From the NCBI RefSeq assembly GCF_030540835.1, contig NZ_JAUOEK010000148.1, forward strand, positions 1 through 52,862: a stretch of DNA of 52,862 nt, read 5' to 3'. Below are positions 1 through 6,504 of the stretch, one piece after another (the first letter of the stretch is position 1; each line of letters begins with the position of its first letter). The notes under the pieces are model-generated. The model had not been told where the DNA came from. It searched no databases and worked only from the letters and a program-made list of their open reading frames with translations. This DNA comes from Flavivirga aquimarina (lineage in GTDB: Bacteria; Bacteroidota; Bacteroidia; Flavobacteriales; Flavobacteriaceae). Position numbers and translations under genes: made by a program.

Positions 1-42
1 TCGTGAAATATGGTAAAACTGAATTCGTGTGAATTCGTGAAA

Positions 43-62
43 CCTGCCAGCCGGCAGGCTGG
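43..62. repeat. GC-rich palindromic repeat
   Basis: Two mutually exclusive hairpins can form: CCTGCC (43-48) with GGCAGG (53-58), and CCAGCC (47-52) with GGCTGG (57-62). The segment is far richer in G and C than its surroundings and is flanked by repeats of the word TTCGTG (23-28, 33-38, 62-67 region). It looks like a dispersed intergenic palindrome of the REP kind; no T-tract follows, so it is not a clear terminator. Nothing else recognisable lies in 1-180. Confidence 0.5.
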
Positions 63-181
63 TTCGTGTCAAAAGTTTTTAGAAGCTGAAAGCGACATAC
101 ACTAAAGTACATAGTTTTAACTCCATTTGAGACCAATAAAATCACTTTTGATTATTATTTGTTGAAGTATAATATCGACAT

Positions 182-217
182 AAAAAAATGCTCAAACTTT
201 ACAGCTGAGCACTTTTT
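182..217 (-). terminator. intrinsic terminator of folD
   Basis: On the minus strand a stem TGCTCA/TGAGCA (plus positions 206-211 and 189-194), extended by A-T pairs, is followed by seven Ts (plus-strand As 182-188). It begins about 30 bases after the folD stop codon. Confidence 0.75.
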
Positions 218-243
218 AAGAATATTTGTTTAAAAATGTATAT

Positions 244-1122
244 TTATCTTGTATGTCTCTCTCGAGCAAGTAATGTGTTTTTAAGTAGCATAGCAATTGT
301 CATAGGTCCAACACCTCCAGGAACTGGCGTAATATAACTTGCTTTTTTACTAACATTTGCAAAATCTACATCACCAACAATTCTATAACCTCTTGGTCTG
401 GTTTCGTCTGTAACTCTTGTAATCCCAACATCTACAATAACAGCATCATCTTTAACCATTTCAGCTTTTAAGAAATTAGGAACTCCCAATGCCGAAATGA
501 TAATATCTGCTTGCGATGTAATTTGAGTGATATTTTTAGTATGACTATGTGTTAAGGTTACTGTAGAGTTTCCAGGAAACCCTTTACGTCCCATTAAAAT
601 ACTCATCGGTCTCCCTACAATATGAGAACGTCCAATAACAACGGTATGTTTTCCTTTTGTTTCTACACCATAACGGTCTAGTAATTCTAAAATACCAAAT
701 GGTGTTGCTGGAATAAAAGTAGACATATCTAAAGCCATTTTACCAAAATTTGTAGGGTGAAAACCATCTACATCTTTATCTGGGTTTACAGCTAATAATA
801 CTTTTTGCTCATTAATTTGTGGTGGTAATGGTAACTGAACTATAAATCCATCAATCTCGGGATTTTCATTAAGCTCTTTTATTTTTTCTAACAATTCAAT
901 TTCACTCGTTGTGTTAGACATCTGTACTAATGTAGACTCAAAACCAACACGTTCGCACGCTTTTACTTTACTACCAACATAGGTTAAACTTGCTCCGTCG
1001 TTACCCACGATGATTGCTGCTAGATGAGGCACTTTCTCTCCTTTATCTTTTATTTTCTGAACTTCGGCCGCAATTTCATTCTTAATATCGTTGCTAACTT
1101 TTTTTCCGTCTAAAATTGTCAT
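244..1122 (-). CDS. folD: bifunctional methylenetetrahydrofolate dehydrogenase/cyclohydrolase FolD
   Basis: Cytosolic enzyme of one-carbon metabolism: oxidises 5,10-methylene-THF to methenyl-THF with NADP and hydrolyses it to 10-formyl-THF, for purine and formyl-Met-tRNA synthesis. Visible signatures are the YxxxK catalytic motif (Y48, K52), QLPLP near 96-100, the dinucleotide-binding GRSHIVGRP (164-172) and the C-terminal PVPGGVGPMT (266-275). The product is 292 residues, normal for the family. An ATG eleven codons upstream (1155) exists, but the family normally begins at MTILDGK, so 1122 is chosen. It lies downstream of ffh on the same strand with a 209-base gap and has its own terminator. 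No irregularity seen; identification is firm. Confidence 0.96.
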   Translation of the reverse strand: MTILDGKKVSNDIKNEIAAEVQKIKDKGEKVPHLAAIIVGNDGASLTYVGSKVKACERVGFESTLVQMSNTTSEIELLEKIKELNENPEIDGFIVQLPLPPQINEQKVLLAVNPDKDVDGFHPTNFGKMALDMSTFIPATPFGILELLDRYGVETKGKHTVVIGRSHIVGRPMSILMGRKGFPGNSTVTLTHSHTKNITQITSQADIIISALGVPNFLKAEMVKDDAVIVDVGITRVTDETRPRGYRIVGDVDFANVSKKASYITPVPGGVGPMTIAMLLKNTLLARERHTR

Positions 1123-1331
1123 TATTATATAGTTTTCGGTCGCAGTTGCAGTCACAGTTTCTTACTCTGCTGCTCTAAATCTGCGTGTTGTAATTCATTT
1201 CAATTAGGTACTTGTTTCTGAGTTTTCTCTATCTATATCAGTAAGATTGCTATAAAGTATTAGGGTATCTTCTTTTATATAAGCTTCTGCTATATCATTT
1301 AACTGGAAACTGAAGACTACCAACTAAAATT
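1123..1331. other. folD-ffh intergenic region with low-complexity repeats
   Basis: No gene is seen here. The stretch contains GTCGCAGTTGCAGTCACAG (1140-1158) and TGGAAACTGAAGACTACCA (1304-1322), near-repeats of short words such as CAGT and ACTG. This resembles the low-complexity filler found between genes in flavobacterial chromosomes. I see no convincing promoter for folD in it, so folD may be read through from ffh. Confidence 0.4.
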
Positions 1332-2660
1332 TTAACGCATCCCCTTCATCATTTGCATCATTTTTTTGCCTCCGCCACCTTGCATCATCTTCATCATCTT
1401 ACTCATTTGGTTAAATTGCTTTAATAATTGATTTACTTCTTGAACAGATGTACCCGATCCTTTCCCTATACGTATTTTTCTACTTGAATTTATTATAGCT
1501 GGATTACTTCTTTCTTTAGGTGTCATAGAATGAATAATGGCTTCTATACCTTTAAAAGCATCATCATCAATATCGATATCTTTCATCATTTTTCCAGCAC
1601 CGGGAATCATACCAACAAGGTCTTTCATATTTCCCATTTTCTTAATTTGCTGAATCTGCTTTAAGAAATCGTCAAACCCAAATTGGTTTTTAGCTATTTT
1701 CTTTTGGAGTTTACGCGCTTCTACTTCGTCAAACTGCTCTTGCGCACGTTCAACTAAAGACACGACATCTCCCATTCCCAAAATACGATCTGCCATACGA
1801 GATGGATAGAACACATCAATAGCTTCCATTTTTTCACCTGTACCTATAAACTTGATTGGTTTATTTACTACAGATTTTATAGAAATAGCTGCTCCACCAC
1901 GTGTATCACCATCAAGCTTGGTAAGTATAACACCGTCAAAATTTAATACATCATTAAAAGCTTTTGCCGTATTAACCGCATCTTGTCCGGTCATGGAATC
2001 TACAACAAATAACGTTTCTTGTGGTTTTATCGCTTTGTGAATATTTGATATTTCGGTCATCATAACCTCATCAACAGCTAAACGTCCCGCGGTATCAATG
2101 ATAACAACATTATGTCCATTTGCTTTTGCATGGGCAATACCAGCTTTAGAAATGGCTACCGGATCATTATTTCCTCTATCACTAAAAACCTCAACGCCTA
2201 TTTGATCTCCAACAACATGTAATTGATCTATCGCTGCCGGACGGTACACATCACAGGCTACCAATAGTGGTTTTTTAGTTTTCTTATTTTTAAGATAATT
2301 AGCAAGCTTACCAGAAAAAGTAGTCTTACCAGAACCTTGCAAACCAGACATTAAAATAACACTTGGGGGTTCGGAAAGATTAACACCTTCTGCATCGCCT
2401 CCCATAAGCTCGGTTAACTCATCTTTTACGATTTTAACCATTAACTGCCCCGGTTGTAATGTTGTTAAAACATTTTGACCAAGTGCTTTTTCCTTAACTT
2501 TATTTGTAAACTCTTTGGCTATTTTAAAATTGACATCGGCATCTAGTAATGCGCGACGAACTTCCTTTAAAGTTTCTGCTACATTAACCTCTGTGATGCT
2601 TCCATGTCCTTTTAAAACATGTAAGGCTTTATCTAATTTATCGCTTAAATTATTAAACAT
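1332..2660 (-). CDS. ffh: signal recognition particle GTPase Ffh (SRP54)
   Basis: Protein core of the bacterial signal recognition particle; binds 4.5S RNA and signal sequences of nascent chains and docks with FtsY at the membrane. Residues 1-90 are the four-helix N domain; the G domain carries the P-loop GLQGSGKTT (106-114), DTAGR (189-193) and TKLDGDTRGG (247-256). The methionine-rich M domain follows (about 325-442), ending in a run of GGGGKKMMQMMKGM that lines the signal-peptide groove. Length 442 is usual. A TAACTTTG promoter element lies 26 bases upstream of the start. Downstream of it is folD. No irregularities; firm identification. Confidence 0.97.
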   Translation of the reverse strand: MFNNLSDKLDKALHVLKGHGSITEVNVAETLKEVRRALLDADVNFKIAKEFTNKVKEKALGQNVLTTLQPGQLMVKIVKDELTELMGGDAEGVNLSEPPSVILMSGLQGSGKTTFSGKLANYLKNKKTKKPLLVACDVYRPAAIDQLHVVGDQIGVEVFSDRGNNDPVAISKAGIAHAKANGHNVVIIDTAGRLAVDEVMMTEISNIHKAIKPQETLFVVDSMTGQDAVNTAKAFNDVLNFDGVILTKLDGDTRGGAAISIKSVVNKPIKFIGTGEKMEAIDVFYPSRMADRILGMGDVVSLVERAQEQFDEVEARKLQKKIAKNQFGFDDFLKQIQQIKKMGNMKDLVGMIPGAGKMMKDIDIDDDAFKGIEAIIHSMTPKERSNPAIINSSRKIRIGKGSGTSVQEVNQLLKQFNQMSKMMKMMQGGGGKKMMQMMKGMR

Positions 2661-2685
2661 AATTTACTTTTAATTTTAGGAGTGG

Positions 2686-2693
2686 CAAAGTTA
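2686..2693 (-). promoter_or_regulatory. putative -7 element upstream of ffh
   Basis: The minus strand reads TAACTTTG, an exact match to the Bacteroidetes -7 consensus TAnnTTTG, 26 bases before the ffh start. A clear TTTG -33 partner is not seen at 19 bases, so only the -7 half is supported. Confidence 0.45.
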
Positions 2694-2721
2694 ATGATTT
2701 GAAGCGTATTAATAAAGTGGC

Positions 2722-2891
2722 TTATTGAACTTGTTTAAACTTTTTCAATTTGCTAAAAAATTGCTGTTTCCAACTCTGTTTTTGTCTTTTTTTCCTTCCG
2801 TAGCTCTGCTATGCAACTCAAAAAAGCCTTCAACAGAACTAAAAACTTCTAATTTTCGCTTAAATCCAAAAAGTTTAAACAAGTTCATTAT
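2722..2891. mobile_element. MITE-like element with perfect 20-base terminal inverted repeats
   Basis: The arms at 2726-2745 (TGAACTTGTTTAAACTTTTT) and 2868-2887 are perfect reverse complements over 20 bases, enclosing 122 bases with no reading frame. Immediately outside the arms is the same 4-base word TTAT (2722-2725 and 2888-2891), as expected of a target-site duplication. The interior has further partly self-complementary T- and A-rich segments. It sits between ffh and the repeat lipoprotein. It encodes no transposase, so if mobile it would need one in trans. An alternative is a fixed intergenic structured repeat. The whole 2661-3019 gap otherwise holds only the ffh promoter element and the terminator below. 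Confidence 0.55.
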
Positions 2892-2902
2892 AAAAATGGA
2901 AT

Positions 2903-2937
2903 AAAAAAAGGCTGTCAAATTTTATAATTTGACAGCC
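2903..2937 (-). terminator. intrinsic terminator of the repeat lipoprotein gene
   Basis: A perfect 12-base stem, GGCTGTCAAATT (2910-2921) with its complement at 2926-2937 and a 4-base loop, is followed on the minus strand by seven Ts (plus-strand As 2903-2909). It lies about 80 bases after the stop codon at 3020. Confidence 0.88.
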
Positions 2938-3019
2938 CATATATAAGAAGACTTACTTAACTAATTAACCTAACAAACCGAAAAGATAAGTTTCCTTTTT
3001 ATAAACTATAACAATTCAA

Positions 3020-4774
3020 TTACAGTTCTACTTGTTCAAGAACAAGTATTCTTTCTATTTCTCCATTAGCATTGTAATCTTTTAATTCAATTCTATTTTG
3101 AGTAATTTCTTTGATTTGCCATCTGTGAGTTAATGCATAAAATGGTTCTACATCTTCGAAAAGCATACCAAGGAATAGCCCCTCATTTCTATATGCTAAC
3201 CAAGAACCAACTATAGTACCATCATTAGGATCTGTTACTTTAATTCTACCAGAATCAAGAAAATCTATAGTATAACCAAAATAGTTCTCAGTTTTATTAA
3301 CATCTCCATCTTCATATAATGCTACATCCCATACGCTGCTAAGAATTACGTCGTTAATGTAGTTTACATCTTCGTCAACACCTTCACAATGTCTCTTCAA
3401 AATCATTTGATTATTAACATTTTCTAGTTTAATCAATCCTGACTCTAAGAATGTTATTAACCATTCTAATTGTAAATCTGGTCTTCCTTCTAAGGTAATC
3501 TGTAAAATAAAGCCAGTATTTCTTACTCCAATTTCATACGTACCTTCAACTAACTCACCATTAACTCTAATTTTTACAACATTGTTTTCATAGAATTTTA
3601 AAGGTGTACCTATATAATCTTTTTCATTATCTGCACCATTAACATTTAAACGTGCTACTCTCCATAAACACTCTTGTAAATAGCTTTCTATTCTTTCTTT
3701 GGTGATATCGATAACCACATCACAGTTTTTCTTCATGATAATTCTGTTACCACCAACTTCGTAAAGCTTGATTACACCGTATTCAATATCATAAACAATC
3801 CATTCTAGAGTAAAGTCTGCTAAATTATCAAACTCTAATTTTAAAAGTGCACCTCTATCGGTTACACGAGTACTCCATGTACCTGTTAAAATATCTCCCT
3901 CTCTAGCACGCATTACAACAACACCATCTTCTTTAAAGTTTAAAGCATATTCTTTGTACTCGGCAGTATTATCCTGATTATTTCTCTCAAATTCATATAC
4001 AACCCAAGGGCAAATTTGTAAATACTCATCTAAACGTTCTTTTGTGAAATCGTCATCACCATAATCATTATCGTCATCTTCATCACAAGCATCTTTTGCT
4101 TCTCTAATAGTGCTTTCTAATTCCTCATTATTGTTTACAACTATTTCAGTTCCATCTGCTAAAACCATAGTTACAGGAAAATCAAGACTTGCAAAAACCT
4201 CAGCGTTTTTTACACGTTTAATAAATTTGTGTAACGCTCTATCGTTTTCAATTTCAATGACATCTATAACTCGAAAATCTGTATCATAGATTGAGAAGGA
4301 TATAGGGTATTGAAAATCGATACATTCTATATCGTCATCTTCTTCATTTTCGTCTCCACACTCAGCAATTAATACTTCTAACTCTTCACGATTATTAAGT
4401 ACAATCTCTGTGTAATCAGATAAAATAATTGTGATAGGAAATACCATTTCAAGATTATCTTCATCGTCATCAAATTCTTTTAAGATAGTCTCAATGACAT
4501 CAAAATCGTCTTCAGAATCAACAATAATTTCCAAACCATTAACAACAACAGTAACTGGTAATTCAACAGATAAACAACTAGCTTTATCAATAATGTTATC
4601 TGCAGATCCGTCCTTGGCAGATGTAGAGCTAATAAAACTTGTTAATTCAGAATCTGCAACAAGTGCTTCACTTTCATCGGGAGGTGTAATATCTATTACT
4701 TCATCTTGACAAGAAGTGAATAATAAAAGAGCAAAAAAAGGTATTAGTAATAATGTTCTCATTTTAAATTTCAT
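3020..4774 (-). CDS. acidic repeat-containing lipoprotein, probable ECF regulon member
   Basis: I do not recognise a named family. Starting at 4774 gives 584 residues: a lipoprotein signal with lipobox FTSC (Cys22), then four related ~40-residue units (about 70-100, 110-137, 155-186 and 198-228), each of the form hydrophobic strand, x-DG/DYTE-I-V, then an acidic helix; units are separated by D/E runs and single cysteines. Three ~105-residue units follow (about 244-352, 358-463, 471-584), each beginning with an E-R-[LI]-x-x-Y-L-type helix and W-x-V and ending in strand-rich lipocalin-like sequence. An ATG eight codons upstream (4798) is possible, but 4774 begins the signal peptide directly. 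The gene is divergent from the ECF sigma factor and preceded by the motif shared with fecR, so it is probably made under the same control. Function is unknown; a secreted or surface binding protein is a guess. Confidence 0.85.
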   Translation of the reverse strand: MKFKMRTLLLIPFFALLLFTSCQDEVIDITPPDESEALVADSELTSFISSTSAKDGSADNIIDKASCLSVELPVTVVVNGLEIIVDSEDDFDVIETILKEFDDDEDNLEMVFPITIILSDYTEIVLNNREELEVLIAECGDENEEDDDIECIDFQYPISFSIYDTDFRVIDVIEIENDRALHKFIKRVKNAEVFASLDFPVTMVLADGTEIVVNNNEELESTIREAKDACDEDDDNDYGDDDFTKERLDEYLQICPWVVYEFERNNQDNTAEYKEYALNFKEDGVVVMRAREGDILTGTWSTRVTDRGALLKLEFDNLADFTLEWIVYDIEYGVIKLYEVGGNRIIMKKNCDVVIDITKERIESYLQECLWRVARLNVNGADNEKDYIGTPLKFYENNVVKIRVNGELVEGTYEIGVRNTGFILQITLEGRPDLQLEWLITFLESGLIKLENVNNQMILKRHCEGVDEDVNYINDVILSSVWDVALYEDGDVNKTENYFGYTIDFLDSGRIKVTDPNDGTIVGSWLAYRNEGLFLGMLFEDVEPFYALTHRWQIKEITQNRIELKDYNANGEIERILVLEQVEL

Positions 4775-4809
4775 GATATAATTTTTTGGGTTAAACATAG
4801 CATTTTGAA

Positions 4810-4842
4810 TATAAAACAGGATAACTTTAAAAATTCCTACCC
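4810..4842 (-). promoter_or_regulatory. putative ECF-sigma promoter of the repeat lipoprotein
   Basis: The minus strand reads GGGTAGGAA (plus 4834-4842), 15 bases, then TGTTTTATA (4810-4818). The same two blocks with the same spacing stand in front of fecR (5546-5578). AAAGTTA also occurs in both spacers, offset by one base. The GGAA-N15-TGTT geometry fits general ECF promoters. It ends 35 bases before the chosen start codon. Confidence 0.55.
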
Positions 4843-4922
4843 CGAATTGAAAAAAAAATTCTAAATTCCAAAAAACAACTTCTAAAAAACCTTAATTTAG
4901 TGCCACTAACCACCAAATAATA

Positions 4923-5438
4923 ATGAGGAAACAACTACATGAAAATATTTGTGAAGAACATATTTTTTCTTCCTTATTTAATAAACACGCCAAAGATTTA
5001 CACAATTTTTTATACTATAAGTTTGGTGAACTATTAAACCCAAAAGATAAAGTGCAGGAAGCTTTTATTAAGTTATGGCAAAACTGTGCAAAAATAGCTC
5101 CAGATAAAGCAAAGAGTTTTGTGTTTACTACAGCCAATAATTTAATGTTGAATGAAGTAGCACATCAAAAGGTCGTATTAAAGCATCAACAAATTAAACC
5201 CAAAACATCAACTAACGAGAATCCTGAATTTTTAATGCAGGAAAGTGAATATCATGCTAAATTACAAAAAGCACTCAGTAATTTAACCGAAGCACAACGA
5301 GTTGCATTTATGATGAACCGGGTTGAAGGGAAACGCTTTAAAGAGATCGCTGAAATTTTAGACATTTCTACCAAAGCAGTTGAAAAACGTATATATGGTG
5401 CTTTGGAAAAATTGAGGAAAGATATTAAGGAGTTATAA
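4923..5438 (+). CDS. ECF-family RNA polymerase sigma factor (FecI-like)
   Basis: Extracytoplasmic-function sigma factor of 171 residues that would redirect RNA polymerase to a small regulon. Region 2 spans about 19-82 with the motif D42-x-VQEAFIKLWQ, and region 4 about 114-166 with a helix-turn-helix (RFKEIAEILDISTKAVEKRI, 138-157). It is followed 154 bases later by fecR and a TonB receptor, the usual FecI-FecR-receptor order in Bacteroidetes, so its activity is probably held by the anti-sigma FecR and released by a signal from the receptor. It is divergent from the repeat lipoprotein. No copy of the shared ECF motif stands before it, so it may be expressed from a housekeeping promoter. The family call is firm; the inducing substrate is unknown. 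Confidence 0.93.
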   Translation: MRKQLHENICEEHIFSSLFNKHAKDLHNFLYYKFGELLNPKDKVQEAFIKLWQNCAKIAPDKAKSFVFTTANNLMLNEVAHQKVVLKHQQIKPKTSTNENPEFLMQESEYHAKLQKALSNLTEAQRVAFMMNRVEGKRFKEIAEILDISTKAVEKRIYGALEKLRKDIKEL

Positions 5439-5545
5439 GAAAGAGTTAGGAAATTGAACTTTTGGAATTTCGTAGATTTTATTTCTTATCAAAAAATGAA
5501 CACTGAACACTGAAATTTAAATTTTGAAAAAAAAATTTAAATACA

Positions 5546-5578
5546 GGGTAGGAAAAAATAAAAGTTAACTGTTATATA
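5546..5578 (+). promoter_or_regulatory. putative ECF-sigma promoter of fecR operon
   Basis: GGGTAGGAA (5546-5554), 15 bases, TGTTATATA (5570-5578), ending 14 bases before the fecR ATG. It matches the element before the divergent lipoprotein gene at 17 of 18 positions in the two blocks with identical spacing. Inferred to be read by the sigma factor encoded just upstream. Confidence 0.55.
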
Positions 5579-5592
5579 GTTGTAATAAGATT

Positions 5593-6504
5593 ATGAAACG
5601 AGAAATTTTAATATCGAAATGGTTAAATAACGATCTAAACGATCAGGAACTTGAAGCGTTTAAAATGCTTGAAGACTATGATGATTTAGTAAAGTTAGAT
5701 ACAAGCATACAGGCTTTTAAGGCATCAGATTATGACACCTCAAAAGAGCTTGACAATGTATTATCTACCATTACCCCGACAGCTATCGGGGGCAGTAAAA
5801 AACAAACAATGCAATGGTTTAAGCCACTAATGCGTGTTGCAGCTATACTTGCTGTTTGTTTTAGCTTATATTATTATACAACTACTTTAGATACTACTAT
5901 AACTACCGAGTTTGCTCAAAAAACAACCATAGAGCTACCCGATGCTTCCAGCGTTTCTTTAAATGCTAAATCATTATTAACATTCAATAAAAAAGATTGG
6001 AAACATAATAGAGAAGTAGAACTTAATGGTGAGGGCTTTTTTAAAGTTGCTAAAGGCTCATCATTTAAAGTAAAAACAAATACAGGTACTATAACTGTTT
6101 ACGGAACTCAATTTAATGTGAAACATTGGGATCATTATTTTGAGGTTATTTGCTACGAAGGTTTAGTTGGCGTCACTTACAATTCTCAAGAAACAAAATT
6201 AAAACCTGGCAACAGTTTTTTAATTATCGATGGGAAAATAATTGCTAAAGAAAAAGAAAACCGCTCTTCGCCTTCGTGGTTAAATAACGAAAGTACTTTT
6301 AAAAGTTTACCTTATAAAACTGTTATTGCCGAATTTGAAAGACAATATGGCGTTCATATTACTTTAATGAATATTGATTCTGAGCAACTGTTTACAGGTA
6401 GTTTTGCACACGACAATATAGATGTCGCTTTAAAATCAATTACCCTACCTTTACGTGTAACTTATAGTAAAACAAACAATACTATAACATTAAAACGTGA
6501 ATAG
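5593..6504 (+). CDS. FecR-family anti-sigma factor
   Basis: Single-pass inner-membrane regulator that would hold the upstream ECF sigma factor and pass on the signal from the TonB receptor. Residues 1-60 are the cytoplasmic helical sigma-binding part (ISKWLNNDLNDQELEAF), one membrane segment lies at about 80-95, the FecR beta domain at 104-196 (ELPDASSVSLNAKS and the G-x-x-F-x-V repeats), and a DUF4974-type C-terminal domain at about 235-303 that in this family contacts the receptor STN domain. Length 303 is normal. A palindromic repeat lies in frame at 5774-5791 (residues 62-67), in the linker before the membrane segment. The 3' end overlaps the receptor gene by 8 bases, suggesting translational coupling. 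Confidence 0.92.
   Translation: MKREILISKWLNNDLNDQELEAFKMLEDYDDLVKLDTSIQAFKASDYDTSKELDNVLSTITPTAIGGSKKQTMQWFKPLMRVAAILAVCFSLYYYTTTLDTTITTEFAQKTTIELPDASSVSLNAKSLLTFNKKDWKHNREVELNGEGFFKVAKGSSFKVKTNTGTITVYGTQFNVKHWDHYFEVICYEGLVGVTYNSQETKLKPGNSFLIIDGKIIAKEKENRSSPSWLNNESTFKSLPYKTVIAEFERQYGVHITLMNIDSEQLFTGSFAHDNIDVALKSITLPLRVTYSKTNNTITLKRE
5774..5791. repeat. CCCGAT-type palindromic repeat inside fecR
   Basis: CCCCGACAGCTATCGGGG is an almost perfect palindrome (one mismatched pair) of the same family as 23621-23638 and 26104-26130, which lie between genes. Here it is translated as P-T-A-I-G in the FecR linker. Confidence 0.6.

Noticed and set aside
43-62. GC-rich palindrome as a terminator of folD
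   Set aside because: No T-tract follows in either direction and a proper terminator lies closer to folD at 182-217.
1123-1155. Eleven-residue extension of FolD
   Set aside because: The family normally begins at MTILDGK; the extension (TATATENYII) looks like translated filler.
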